Assembly: GCF_003347495.1 (NCBI RefSeq)
Contig: NZ_QCXY01000012.1
Coordinates: forward strand, 62,001-126,000
Origin: Pleomorphovibrio marinus
GTDB lineage: Bacteria > Bacteroidota > Bacteroidia > Cytophagales > Cyclobacteriaceae
Direction: 5' to 3'
DNA length: 64,000 nucleotides
Each line of letters opens with the position of its first letter. The first letter of the stretch is position 1. Below the pieces are notes generated by a model that was not told where the DNA came from, did no database searches, and saw only the letters and a list, made by a program, of their open reading frames with translations. Positions 1-9,410 of the stretch are shown one piece after another. Position numbers and translations under genes: made by a program.

Positions 1-327
1 ACCAGGGCTGGTGGAGGAATTGGCATTCCAGGACTGTATGTCACTGGGGATCCCGGTGCAGTGGACGAGGCTGCTAAAAAAGGAAGCCTAAGCATTAGAT
101 TGGGATTGGGATGGGCCAAATCCCACCACTTTCACACCGGACAATGCCCTGTGATGAAATACCACCGGCAACTGATGAATGCCATTCTGTACGACAAAGT
201 ACAAATTGCCAAGGCTGTAAATGTAAAGGTAATCTCCCTCCAGGATTCTGTACAGGGATATAAGGACTTTGACGGTGGAGCGGCAAAGAAATTTGTTATA
301 GACCCTCATGGAATGATTCCCAATTGA
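1..327 (+). CDS. fdhA: Glutathione-independent formaldehyde dehydrogenase-like, C-terminal part
   Basis: Last 108 residues of a zinc-dependent medium-chain alcohol dehydrogenase; the N-terminus with the zinc ligands and most of the Rossmann fold lies left of the window. The stretch GLGWAKSHHFHTGQCPV, then KYHRQLM, then AAKKFVIDPHGM near the end is characteristic of the glutathione-independent formaldehyde dehydrogenase / formaldehyde dismutase group, which oxidises formaldehyde with NAD. The reading frame is open from base 1 to TGA at 325-327. A good intrinsic terminator follows, so the transcript probably ends here. An aldehyde dismutase or other aldehyde specificity cannot be excluded from the C-terminus alone. 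Confidence 0.82.
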   Translation, partial: TRAGGGIGIPGLYVTGDPGAVDEAAKKGSLSIRLGLGWAKSHHFHTGQCPVMKYHRQLMNAILYDKVQIAKAVNVKVISLQDSVQGYKDFDGGAAKKFVIDPHGMIPN

Positions 328-344
328 TTGATTAACCTAATTTT

Positions 345-372
345 AGCCCTCCAATTATTGGGGGGCTTTTTT
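345..372 (+). terminator. Intrinsic terminator after the formaldehyde dehydrogenase gene
   Basis: AGCCCTCC, short AT-rich loop, GGGGGGCT followed by a T run; it starts 18 bases after the stop codon. One mismatch in the stem. Confidence 0.75.
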
Positions 373-609
373 ATAAACCACCCTAAGACTTCTACCGATA
401 TTTACTGGTTTTCTAAATTAAATAGCAATCCTTTTGTTAGGTAAAACACCCTATTGTACAAGGATAAATATCCTGAACACCAAAAAAATTACTCCCTACA
501 CATCCAACCTGTTGCGTAGAGGTAAGGCAAAATCCTATTCTTCTCATAACAGGTCCTACCAAATTACAATCTAAGGCATGTTTTTAGTGACTTACAAAAA
601 AATAACGCC

Positions 610-1686
610 TCAATTAGTATCCCTCGCCAATTGCTCTCTGACAATTTCTTCCTGCCTCATTATAACGGAAATCTCTTGGGCATAAGATCTGCCTTTCTTA
701 AAGCCATAATCAGTAAAGGCCCTTCCCGCCCAAATTCTCGCATCCTCCAGGTCATTCAACACTTCATAGGCCAAGGCAATATTATGACATAACCTTCCTC
801 CTGTTTTCCTGTCATTGATTTGATTCAAACCCTGATGCCAAGAGTCAAGTGCCTCCTCCCATTGGCCCACTTGAGCCAATCTTGAGCCTTTGGCAAGGGC
901 AGGATTGGATTTTGGCTTATCGTACATGGTCCGGTTGATTGTTACATGCATAGGTGCAATTCTATGTGCATAACTAGCCCCCGCCATTCTTCCTACATAT
1001 TGTGTGGCACGTACCTTATCAATGAGCAAGGCTACGGCTTGTGTTCTGGTTTCTGCTTCCGCCGACCAAAGGTTGGTTTTATCATAATTTGCCTGATCAA
1101 AAATATTTCTGGTTTGGGGATCATATAACCTAAAACCGGCACTGACAGCGGCTAGGCCCTCCAGGTAGATCCCCTGCACCTCAATCTCTTTGGCATCTTT
1201 TCCCGTTCCCACCGTTTTCTTTATCATCTTCTTTTTGTCCGTGATCACAAAGTCAGAGGAAAACTTTTCTAATACCAATACAGCATCTACTCCATATTCG
1301 GAACAAAGCCCATCTATTTGTTCCCACATCAGTGGTGCGGGAAAAGTCTGTGCAAAAAGTCCTCCCCTTAACCTTTCCCTTGCTCTGATGACTTCATATC
1401 TAGGTGAAGTATTCAATTCCTGTTGCACAGTGGTAAGGGTAGCTTCTGCGGCATTTTTAACCTCAAATGGAGCTTCCCCGCTAAGAATGCCTTCTAAGAT
1501 GGCTATTCCCTCCCTTTGGGGTGCCGTCCTGTCAACAAGTAATAACCGTTGGACATAAGTGGGAACACTTATTTCTGCTGGAACCATCCGGTTTAAGGTC
1601 ACTGTCTTGCTACATGAATTTAGCAGCATGGAGACAGTTAAAAGCAAGAGTGAAAAGAATTTCGTTTTCAATAGCGTACAGTTCAA
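610..1686 (-). CDS. DUF6340-like lipoprotein with TPR-like C-terminus
   Basis: 358 residues with a lipoprotein signal (hydrophobic run, then lipobox LLNSC at residues 21-25), so probably anchored in the cell envelope. The middle has alternating strands and helices without a motif I can name. The C-terminal 100 residues (about 265-350) read like one or two tetratricopeptide helices, for example the segment around GQWEEALDSW and NIALAYEVLNDLEDA. The architecture fits the Bacteroidota family DUF6340, whose function is unknown. It stands alone: the gene on its left is on the other strand and the DUF4221-like pair on its right is separated by 95 bases. The family call is from memory of its pattern, not from a search. 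Confidence 0.7.
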   Translation of the reverse strand: MNCTLLKTKFFSLLLLTVSMLLNSCSKTVTLNRMVPAEISVPTYVQRLLLVDRTAPQREGIAILEGILSGEAPFEVKNAAEATLTTVQQELNTSPRYEVIRARERLRGGLFAQTFPAPLMWEQIDGLCSEYGVDAVLVLEKFSSDFVITDKKKMIKKTVGTGKDAKEIEVQGIYLEGLAAVSAGFRLYDPQTRNIFDQANYDKTNLWSAEAETRTQAVALLIDKVRATQYVGRMAGASYAHRIAPMHVTINRTMYDKPKSNPALAKGSRLAQVGQWEEALDSWHQGLNQINDRKTGGRLCHNIALAYEVLNDLEDARIWAGRAFTDYGFKKGRSYAQEISVIMRQEEIVREQLARDTN

Positions 1687-1781
1687 TAAATGAAAGGATT
1701 ATTATTGGACAACAAAGGTTGCATGCATCCAGAGATAAGGAAAAATAATTTCATAGGAATCCCAATTATCCAAAATGTTAC

Positions 1782-2963
1782 TTATTTGATGGTGGATTTA
1801 TATAAAACCTCATAGTCTCTTTCCACTTCATTTTTATTGGGAGAAAACCACAGGTTTCCCTCCTTGTCCACAAATTCCAATGTTCCAAAAACATCCGGGG
1901 TCTCTATCGGTATGGGGAGTCCATCACTTAGAAGGACAGCCAGTTTTGACCTGTTATTTTCTTCTATTAACCGGAGGGATTCTTGAAAACCGCTGATGCC
2001 TTCTGTAACTTGATCGAATTCCTCGTCAGAAAGACCATGTGTATAGGAAACAAGTAGTTCATCTCCAGCCAAATATATATTATTTATTGAACCGTAGGAA
2101 AAATCGCGGACATCAATGTGGATGGCTTTCTTGTCAACTGATTTTGGATCTTTACCCTTCATCAGATGAAAAGGTTCAATTTTTAAGTGGATTTCATCTT
2201 TGGGGTTCTCTGTATTTTCCCAATCATAATGGAAGATTTTTGCTTCATTTTTGAAAGCCAGATAAATTCCCTTTTCACTGGCCCTGAAAACAGGTGTGGA
2301 ATTGGTGATGGGAAAGGTTTCTGAGGAATTATACCTGGACGAAAAAGGATAAGGTAGGATTCCGGTAAATGTACCGTTTTCAACATCAATAGATTCGAGT
2401 TTAGTGCCGGATGCCTCGGTATAAAACCCAGAGCCTTCTGGATTTCTTGCACCATATACTGCTACAGCATGGTTTTCATCCATAAACTGAAATTGATCTG
2501 TATTTTGAATGAAAAAACTCGAAAAAGGGTCAAAACTGGGTTTGATGCTTTTTTTCAAATTTCCATCAAATCCAAAAATAAACAACCCCTTGCTTCCCAA
2601 AAGGGCTATTTCAGCATTGTTTCTAAACTGTGGCCTTGCCGACAGATTTTGTCCGATCGCATCAGGTTGATCTCCAGTTTTATGTAAAGTTGCCCGGATT
2701 TCACCATCTTTCCCGATTAGGAGCACATTGGATTTTTGCTGGTCAATAGCCAAAAAATTATCCCCGTCAGGACTGATATGTGACCATGCCATCACACCGA
2801 TAAAGTCCACAACCATAGAGTCCAGGATTTCGAGCCCATAGGATTCCCTGGTAGATTCACTGACTTCGGTTTGGGAGTTTGGACTGCTGCAGGATACCGA
2901 AATCAAAAAAGCTATAGAAAAATAAATGAACACTTTCAGAGTTTTGGTGAAATTGTTGATCAT
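1782..2963 (-). CDS. DUF4221-like beta-propeller lipoprotein (paralog 1)
   Basis: 393 residues. Signal peptide with lipobox SVSC at about residues 22-25. The mature part begins with the YGLEILDSMVVDF type opening seen in DUF4221-like Bacteroidota lipoproteins and continues as strand-rich repeats (for example NVLLIGKDGEIRATL), which suggests a beta-propeller. No catalytic motif is visible and the role is unknown. It lies two bases downstream of its paralog at 2966-4090, so the two form an operon. Both share the opening 'LEIIDS-x-x-VD(F/Y)-x-G' and a similar ending, which indicates tandem duplication followed by strong divergence. Confidence 0.7.
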   Translation of the reverse strand: MINNFTKTLKVFIYFSIAFLISVSCSSPNSQTEVSESTRESYGLEILDSMVVDFIGVMAWSHISPDGDNFLAIDQQKSNVLLIGKDGEIRATLHKTGDQPDAIGQNLSARPQFRNNAEIALLGSKGLFIFGFDGNLKKSIKPSFDPFSSFFIQNTDQFQFMDENHAVAVYGARNPEGSGFYTEASGTKLESIDVENGTFTGILPYPFSSRYNSSETFPITNSTPVFRASEKGIYLAFKNEAKIFHYDWENTENPKDEIHLKIEPFHLMKGKDPKSVDKKAIHIDVRDFSYGSINNIYLAGDELLVSYTHGLSDEEFDQVTEGISGFQESLRLIEENNRSKLAVLLSDGLPIPIETPDVFGTLEFVDKEGNLWFSPNKNEVERDYEVLYKSTIK

Positions 2964-2965
2964 AT

Positions 2966-4090
2966 TTAATAGGCATTTAATTTCAATTTATAAAATGTGA
3001 CAAAATCCTGTTCCACACCCAGGTACTCGTCATTCCTAAACCCGAAAAAGGATTTGTCCAAGGCCTCTATATTGAGAATCTCACCTACTTTTGGAGGCAA
3101 AATAATTTCATTGGACCACCCGGATTTATCACTGTAAATTTTCAGCACCTTCCTTTCCATGTCAGGTCTTTTATACCAGTTTTCTTTTTTATTCAGTCCA
3201 GCATTCACAAAATCATCCTTGGCAATTCCTTCGCTATAATAAATAATTAGGCCTTCCCTGATTGGAAATAGATTATTGGATCGGCCCCTGGACATATAAT
3301 TTCCAGACGCATACCCAACTCTTTCTGTTTGTCCCTCCAATTGTACGTATTTTGAGGGCTGAAAATCCAATACCTCCATGATTTCCCCATCATTCCCCAA
3401 ATCATAAACGAAAATCAAATTCTCAGTATCAAGATGTAAATAAAGTTTTTCCCCCTGAATTCCAACCTTAGGAGATGGCTGTTCAAAAAACAGATCTGAT
3501 TGGTGCTTGCTTTGACTGGGGAGCTTCAAGACGCCTTTGGTGTCGCCTGTGGACACTTCAATTTGCTCCAAAAGGGTGTTTTCCTTCCAAAAATCTCTTA
3601 AATAGGGATTTTGTCCATCTCTACCCGGATAATAGATGTATAGGTAGTCCTTCCAGAAGTCAAATACCTTGGAGTTTCCCCACATGTCTCTCAATTCGGG
3701 GGGAAAAGGCATTTGGATCTTTTTTTCCAGTTCTAAATTTTCATCCAACACCCCAATCTCACCTATAAGGGTGTTCACGAACACCTTGCCATCTGAATGA
3801 ATACGCATGCCACCTATCCAGGAAAGGGAGCCTGGCCCTTCCTTGGGAAATTGATTGCTGCTCAGGATATTTCCTAGTGTATCGAAAGCGATAATTGTAG
3901 CGGATTTGTGGTCATAGATAACACCTCTTCCCTGATAAAATTCTCCTATAGTTGGATTTCCCATATAATCCACTTGGATAGAATCAATAATTTCCAATTT
4001 ATATTCCATGTGGACAGCATTCTGAGATTCAGAAGTACAGCTAATAATTCCTGGAATTAATAATAGGAATAATAAGGAATAAAAATTCAT
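2966..4090 (-). CDS. DUF4221-like beta-propeller lipoprotein (paralog 2)
   Basis: 374 residues from the ATG at 4090. The frame is open further upstream, but this ATG gives a standard lipoprotein signal (hydrophobic stretch FYSLLFLLLIPG, lipobox IISC). The body is strand-rich with repeated 'VLDENLELEKKI'-type units, like a six-bladed propeller. First gene of a two-gene operon with the paralog at 1782-2963. Function unknown. Such proteins occur widely in Bacteroidota envelopes, sometimes near polysaccharide genes, but nothing here fixes a substrate. Confidence 0.68.
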   Translation of the reverse strand: MNFYSLLFLLLIPGIISCTSESQNAVHMEYKLEIIDSIQVDYMGNPTIGEFYQGRGVIYDHKSATIIAFDTLGNILSSNQFPKEGPGSLSWIGGMRIHSDGKVFVNTLIGEIGVLDENLELEKKIQMPFPPELRDMWGNSKVFDFWKDYLYIYYPGRDGQNPYLRDFWKENTLLEQIEVSTGDTKGVLKLPSQSKHQSDLFFEQPSPKVGIQGEKLYLHLDTENLIFVYDLGNDGEIMEVLDFQPSKYVQLEGQTERVGYASGNYMSRGRSNNLFPIREGLIIYYSEGIAKDDFVNAGLNKKENWYKRPDMERKVLKIYSDKSGWSNEIILPPKVGEILNIEALDKSFFGFRNDEYLGVEQDFVTFYKLKLNAY

Positions 4091-4221
4091 GCTTAAATGG
4101 TTATCCGACAATTTTAGTTTAAAAAAACCAGAAATAAAAGACAAAATTTTAATATATGGTCAAAGCCTGATTCCAAATGGATGATGGATTTATCTAAAAT
4201 TAGCAAACAATTACTTGGAAC

Positions 4222-5232
4222 CTATTTTTGATCTAACATCCCTACAACCTCTTCCCAGATTACCTTGTCCACGGGCACCCCGTGTTTTAAATTGTGTGCT
4301 CTGTTTTTCAGGGAATTCTCCCCAGGAAATACCGATGGGCCGTCTGAGAAAGTGTTGGCCTCCTTCAAATCCTCTACCCAAGCCTCCAGCTTTTGCTGCA
4401 TCTCACCTTCGTTCATACCAAGTTTGGGTGGGTACAGGCAAAGGAAAAATTGGGAAATGGCGTGTTCCTCCTCTAATTTGCCAATCTCATGAGTGGACAA
4501 GCCACCAGAAAGCAAAGAGGCGATCAGATCCAACATCATGGCCAATCCCGCCCCTTTCCACATCCCCATGGGAAGGGCAAGGTTATGGGCTAAAATGGGT
4601 TCGGGGTTTTTGGTCATTTCGCCGTTTTGGTCAAATCCCGCGGGATAGGGCATCTCCTTGCCTTGCCTGAGGTAGGCCAACATTTTACCATAAGAAAATT
4701 GGGTCATTGCCATGTCCAATACCATGGGCGCTGGTTTCTTGGGCAGGGCAATGACCAAGGGGTTGTTTCCCAGCTTAGGCTCTTTTGCCCCCCAAGCTGG
4801 CATATTGGGAAGGGTATTGGTAAAACAAATGGCGATGCAGCCAGCTTTACCCGCTTGCCAACCAAAGTTCCCACCCCTTTTCCAATGGTTGGTGCGGTGA
4901 AGGGCCACCACTCCAATCCCCTGCTCCTTGGCCATACTTATTGCCCTGTCCATCGCAAACCCGGCGTTCAATGGCCCAGCACCCAGATTCCCATTCCAAC
5001 GCTCAAACACGGGAAGCGAAAAATCCAAGCTTGGTTCTGCCTTGGAGTTTACGTATCCCGCATCCAGCAGCCGGATAAATTCCGGAAAACGGTTCAATCC
5101 ATGCGAAGCCACCCCGTCCAAACTGGCATCCGCAAATAGGGTGGCACATTTTTCTGCCTTTCTGTCGTCGAAACCTTTGGAGACTAATACAACATGGAAA
5201 ACTTTACACAACCTTTTATAATCGACCTTCAT
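4222..5232 (-). CDS. Ldh-family reductase, 2,3-diketo-L-gulonate reductase (DlgD)-like
   Basis: 336 residues from the ATG at 5232 (MKVDYKRLC); the frame extends upstream to 5361 but those codons are unlike the family. It belongs to the malate/L-lactate dehydrogenase (Ldh_2) family of NAD(P)H-dependent 2-oxoacid reductases. Motifs shared with Escherichia coli DlgD include GVASHGLNRFP (about 37-47), HRTNHWKRGGNFGWQA, NMPAWGAKEPKLGNNP and LPMGMWKGAGLAMMLD. In E. coli the enzyme reduces 2,3-diketo-L-gulonate in ascorbate breakdown. Here it could act on a related uronate or ketoacid, which would suit the sugar-acid genes further right. Transcribed alone, divergently from the transglutaminase-like pair. 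Sure of the family, less of the substrate. Confidence 0.82.
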   Translation of the reverse strand: MKVDYKRLCKVFHVVLVSKGFDDRKAEKCATLFADASLDGVASHGLNRFPEFIRLLDAGYVNSKAEPSLDFSLPVFERWNGNLGAGPLNAGFAMDRAISMAKEQGIGVVALHRTNHWKRGGNFGWQAGKAGCIAICFTNTLPNMPAWGAKEPKLGNNPLVIALPKKPAPMVLDMAMTQFSYGKMLAYLRQGKEMPYPAGFDQNGEMTKNPEPILAHNLALPMGMWKGAGLAMMLDLIASLLSGGLSTHEIGKLEEEHAISQFFLCLYPPKLGMNEGEMQQKLEAWVEDLKEANTFSDGPSVFPGENSLKNRAHNLKHGVPVDKVIWEEVVGMLDQK

Positions 5233-5359
5233 CTTTTTATTGTTTACTGAAAATTTTAATGTTTCAATGAATAGGCATGATAAAAAAAAATCCTCAATTA
5301 TGTTCCACCTTTTAAAAATTCCGTTACATTGCGGTGTTTTTTCTAACCTTTTTATAAGC

Positions 5360-7186
5360 ATGAAGCTTTTTTTATCACTTTTAGCATCAATGGTTTATTG
5401 TCCATTGCTTTTAGCATCCGGGCCTATCGGAGTTTTGCCTGAGACCTACTCTATCTTGGAGGAAAACATTAAAGTGACACTTGAAGAGGATTTTGGTTAT
5501 GTTGAAGAGGTAGATCAATCCCTTTTGTTGCTTTCCTCCAGCGCATTGGACCATGCTCAATTTGAATGCCTAATCAACAGTTTTACCAAGCTTCTTGACT
5601 TCGAGGCAAAAATCATCAACCCCCTTTCCGGAAAAACCCTACAAACAATAAAGCGTAAACAGCTAAAAGAAAAGAATTTAGTTTCGGATGGCACCTTATA
5701 CGGGGACAATAAGCTCCTCTTTTTTCTCCCGACCCCACAGCAGTATCCCATAAAAATAGAATATAGGTGGAAAAGGCATGTTTCAGGAAATTTTCATCTT
5801 CCACGATGGCATCCCTACCATTATTTCAACCAACTTATAAAGAAAGCAACTTTTGAAATAGCGTATCCTGAAGAGATTGGTTTAAGGTACAAAAGCAATG
5901 TGTCTTTACTTCCGCCAACAGAAATACAAAAAGAGGGCAAGGTGTCTTTATTCTGGGAATTGAGTGATTTACCCTCGCTAACAGAAAGTGCGGATGATCT
6001 GCCTGAGGTCGCAACTGCCCCTGTACATTTTTCCATGCAGGGGTATAGGGGAAACATGCAAACCTGGGAGGATTTTGGCAAATGGATGCACCTGCTTAAC
6101 CATGGGAAGGGGGATCTTTCTGAGGGTAGCAAGGCCCTTGTTCACACCTTGGTGGACAGTTTAATGGATCCCTATGAAAAAATAGACAGGTTATATAAAT
6201 ACCTTCAAAAAAATTACCGATATGTAAGTATACAACTGGGATTAGGTGGCTGGATGCCTGAAAATGCCAACTCGGTTGTCCAGTCAAAATTCGGGGACTG
6301 CAAGGGACTTACCATGCTTTTAAAGGCCATGCTTCAGGAAGCTGGAATCCCCTCTGACTATACCTTGGTAAGAAGTGGGTCAGAAGCAAAACCCATTGAT
6401 TTGGATTTCCCTTCCAATCAATTTAATCATGCCATTTTACGTGTGCCTCTAGAGGAAGAAACTATTTGGATAGAATGCACTTCCACTACACTACCAGCCG
6501 GGTTTTTGGGGAAAAGCACCATGGACCGGCACGTGCTGGTGGTCACAGAAAATGGAGGAGTTATAGACCGTACCCCCAGCTATTCCCAATCCAATTATCA
6601 CAGGATAAACCACAACCTACATTTAGAATTGTTGCCCCAGGGAAATGCTCACCTCCATGGCACAAAAGTAATAGAGGGATTTCCAGCCAGCACATTTACC
6701 CATCTGCACAAAAATACCTCTGAAAAAGAGTTTACCACATTCTTAAACAGTCATACAGGGGGAGGTCTGGTGATACAAGAATTTTCCATGGCCACAGAAA
6801 ATGAGGGAAAAGTCCCCTTGGTAAACTTAAAGTACCAAGGAGATGTGCAGCGATTTTACCAATCTACCTCCAAGAGGGTCCTTATCCCCTTATCCTGGAC
6901 AACCTGGGACCTGGAGGAAATCACTACTGGAGCAGGGGAGTTAAAGGAAATGCTTATAATCCAACTTAACCAGGATCTAGAATGGGATATATCCCCTCCA
7001 CAACTCTCCTATTCTTGCGAATACTACTCTCTGGATATATTAGCCGATTTGAAAGATGATCGACTTACTATAGAAAAAAAATTAGATATCCATTTTCCGG
7101 AAGACATAACTGCCGACAAACGAAATTCGGTTTTCCGGGAAATTAAAAAAGCATTAAATCAACAACTATCTTTTATCAAAAACTGA
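5360..7186 (+). CDS. Secreted DUF3857/transglutaminase-fold protein with intact triad
   Basis: 608 residues from the ATG at 5360, chosen because it begins a clean signal peptide (MKLFLSLLASMVYCPLLLAS); the frame is open 120 bases further upstream. An N-terminal DUF3857 domain (about residues 30-270) is followed by a transglutaminase-like core. Cys314 in GDCKG, His357 in QFNHA and an acidic residue, Glu372, in WIECT take the positions of the catalytic triad. A C-terminal beta-rich part follows. Members are exported proteins thought to cleave or rearrange peptide bonds; the substrate is unknown. Five bases separate it from the next gene, a paralog without the Cys, so the pair is one operon. Glu in place of the usual third-position Asp is a small oddity. 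Confidence 0.8.
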   Translation: MKLFLSLLASMVYCPLLLASGPIGVLPETYSILEENIKVTLEEDFGYVEEVDQSLLLLSSSALDHAQFECLINSFTKLLDFEAKIINPLSGKTLQTIKRKQLKEKNLVSDGTLYGDNKLLFFLPTPQQYPIKIEYRWKRHVSGNFHLPRWHPYHYFNQLIKKATFEIAYPEEIGLRYKSNVSLLPPTEIQKEGKVSLFWELSDLPSLTESADDLPEVATAPVHFSMQGYRGNMQTWEDFGKWMHLLNHGKGDLSEGSKALVHTLVDSLMDPYEKIDRLYKYLQKNYRYVSIQLGLGGWMPENANSVVQSKFGDCKGLTMLLKAMLQEAGIPSDYTLVRSGSEAKPIDLDFPSNQFNHAILRVPLEEETIWIECTSTTLPAGFLGKSTMDRHVLVVTENGGVIDRTPSYSQSNYHRINHNLHLELLPQGNAHLHGTKVIEGFPASTFTHLHKNTSEKEFTTFLNSHTGGGLVIQEFSMATENEGKVPLVNLKYQGDVQRFYQSTSKRVLIPLSWTTWDLEEITTGAGELKEMLIIQLNQDLEWDISPPQLSYSCEYYSLDILADLKDDRLTIEKKLDIHFPEDITADKRNSVFREIKKALNQQLSFIKN

Positions 7187-7191
7187 TTCCA

Positions 7192-9156
7192 ATGAAACTT
7201 TTAGTTCTTATTATCACAGGCTTATTGTACCATGGTATAGTAATAGGCCAAGAAACCAAGTATGGGAAATATCAGCCTGAGGAGTTTGCCCTCCAGACCG
7301 TGGACTTTGAGCCCGATGCAGCAGCGGTTGTGTTGGAGGAAAGCTGCGTCAGTTTATTTCTAGGTGTTACAATCCACAATCAGATCCACCGTAGAGTAAA
7401 AGTGCTAAAAGAATCTGGAAAAGAACTTGGAGACGTTGTGCTCCGCATGTACAAAGGAAATGACAACATTGAAAGTATTCAGCGTCTTAAAGCCCAAATT
7501 GTCAATTTTGAAAATGGATCTGAAAAAGTTTCCAAACTCTCCAAAAAAGACTTCTTTGAAGTGGATACTGGAGATGGGTACCGAGAAATCCGGTTTAGCT
7601 TTCCAGATGTACAGGAGGGTAGTATTTTTGAGTACTCTTATGTGAAGTTGGATAAATCCATTGTCTTTCTAGAAGGTTGGGTTTTTCAAAATGAAATTCC
7701 CACCTTAAAGTCAATTTATAGTATTGATATACCCTCACATTTTGATTATAAAATGCTGAAACAAGGAGAAAAGATCTTTAAAACCAACCACCAAACCTCC
7801 ACTAGAGGAAAGTACCACTGGGAACTGACCGACCTCAGGGCTTTCAAACCAGAGCCCTACATGAACCATTACAAAGATTACCTGGAAAAAGTGGAATTTC
7901 AATTATACGCCTATGAAAGCCAAAGCACCAATGAATGGGGGGAAAAAAAGGAGGAAAGAAAAATTATGTTTGGTTCTTGGCAGGACCTTGCCAACCTATT
8001 CATGGAAAAAAGTGAATTCAAGAGTTTCCTGAGTCCTTCCAAATCGATCAGGGAAAAATTAATTTGGGAAAGCGGGGATAAGTTGGATAAAAAAGAGCTT
8101 TTGTACACCCTATACAAACATGTAACACACCATTATCGATACGATGGAAAGGAAGGAGTACTGCCTAAAGAACCCATAAAAAACGTACTTGAAACTAAAT
8201 CTGGCAATAGGGCAGAGATAAATCTCCTACTATTGGCCTTGTTGAGGGAAAATGAAATCGAGGCAGTACCTTTGTTAATCAGTAGTAAAGGAAATGGGAG
8301 GTCCACGCTCATCCACTATCCATTCGCCGACCAGTTTAACCATATGATTCTGATGGTGAAGCTACAAGATGAAACCCTACTTGTAGATGCCAATAGGTCA
8401 GGAGTCCCTATCAATTTCCTACCTTTGGACTTTCATGTCAATCAGGGGTTTCCATTACTTGCCAAAAATAGTGACCTGGTCAATCTTTCCCACCCCCATC
8501 GATCAGGTTTCAATCTGTTTACAACCATAGGGATGGATATAGGGAGCTTGGTCACAGAAACACATCTTCGCCTTCTTGATTATGATGCTGTGGAATGGGG
8601 GCGATTAGAAGAAAAAGAATTACAAAAGCGATTGACTAATAATACGGGTGAATCACCTGAAGTCCCATCGGAAAAATTATTGGTAGTAAACAGAAAAAAC
8701 GATGGGAGGGAAATTTTAGACATTTCCTATTCCGAACAAAAGCCCCTAACCGATACCGAAAAGATGTTTATTACCCCCTTTGCCCTGAAAAGATGGGATA
8801 ATAACCCTTTCCAAGCCACAGACCGTACCTTCCCGGTGGATTTCAATTACACCTTTAATGACAGGTACAGTGCCAAAATTAATATTCCGGAAGGCTATGA
8901 AGTAGATGACTTCCCTGAGAGTATTTCTGCAGCTTTACCAAACGGGGCATTATCATTTTCCTATGCGATTACCCAAATGGATCGTGTGTTAACCGTAACG
9001 GCAAGCGTCTCTTTGAAGGAAACACTGATACCGGCGGTTTCTTATGCTGATCTTAAGTATTTTATGGAAATTATCACCAGTAAGCTTAATGAACCTGTGG
9101 TCATTAAAGTGATGGAAAATCTGGCCCAGCAAAGAGCTAACTCCCAAGTTGAATAA
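7192..9156 (+). CDS. Secreted DUF3857/transglutaminase-fold protein lacking catalytic Cys
   Basis: 654 residues with a signal peptide (MKLLVLIITGLLYHGIVIG, then QE). It has the same layout as the preceding gene: DUF3857 at the N-terminus, transglutaminase-like core, beta-rich C-terminus. In the core the GDCKG motif is replaced by SGNRAE (residues 337-342), so Arg340 stands where the nucleophilic Cys should be. The His (QFNHM) and Asp (LLVDAN) positions remain. It therefore probably binds rather than cleaves, perhaps as a partner of the active paralog. Such Cys-less relatives with a GN-x-A-(D/E)-(I/L)-N pattern are known in Bacteroidota. Downstream lies a repeat array, not another gene. Confidence 0.78.
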   Translation: MKLLVLIITGLLYHGIVIGQETKYGKYQPEEFALQTVDFEPDAAAVVLEESCVSLFLGVTIHNQIHRRVKVLKESGKELGDVVLRMYKGNDNIESIQRLKAQIVNFENGSEKVSKLSKKDFFEVDTGDGYREIRFSFPDVQEGSIFEYSYVKLDKSIVFLEGWVFQNEIPTLKSIYSIDIPSHFDYKMLKQGEKIFKTNHQTSTRGKYHWELTDLRAFKPEPYMNHYKDYLEKVEFQLYAYESQSTNEWGEKKEERKIMFGSWQDLANLFMEKSEFKSFLSPSKSIREKLIWESGDKLDKKELLYTLYKHVTHHYRYDGKEGVLPKEPIKNVLETKSGNRAEINLLLLALLRENEIEAVPLLISSKGNGRSTLIHYPFADQFNHMILMVKLQDETLLVDANRSGVPINFLPLDFHVNQGFPLLAKNSDLVNLSHPHRSGFNLFTTIGMDIGSLVTETHLRLLDYDAVEWGRLEEKELQKRLTNNTGESPEVPSEKLLVVNRKNDGREILDISYSEQKPLTDTEKMFITPFALKRWDNNPFQATDRTFPVDFNYTFNDRYSAKINIPEGYEVDDFPESISAALPNGALSFSYAITQMDRVLTVTASVSLKETLIPAVSYADLKYFMEIITSKLNEPVVIKVMENLAQQRANSQVE

Positions 9157-9264
9157 GTTAGGGAGGTAAGGGCCTTATCGATTTTTAGAATTTAAGCCCT
9201 CAAGGGAGCCTAAAATTTGTAATTTCGTGTATTAGAATGTTTGAAAACCAATTATACTGCCTTC

Positions 9265-9410
9265 ATGAAATCGAGCCTGCCTGGACGGCAGTCAGGCATG
9301 ACGAGCGCTTCACACACCAGGATGATTATTGGAAATGCGAGATTCCCCCGAATCAAGTTCGGGGCAGGCAGGGGCAGGCTAGGTGGCCATTGAAAAGAAA
9401 ATATAAACAC
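9265..9410 (+). repeat. Dispersed repeat unit A
   Basis: Unit of 146 bases beginning ATGAAATCGAGCCTG and ending ATATAAACAC, followed directly by ATGAA of the next unit. It contains GCCTG...CAGGC and CCGAA...TTCGG arms that can fold into hairpins. Closely similar units occur at 9411-9545, 22968-23125, 36420-36579 and, inverted, 57771-57927. No open frame of credible length is conserved. Confidence 0.85.

Noticed and set aside
946-1748. Plus-strand frames over the DUF6340-like gene
   Set aside because: Shadows of the minus-strand lipoprotein gene without start context.
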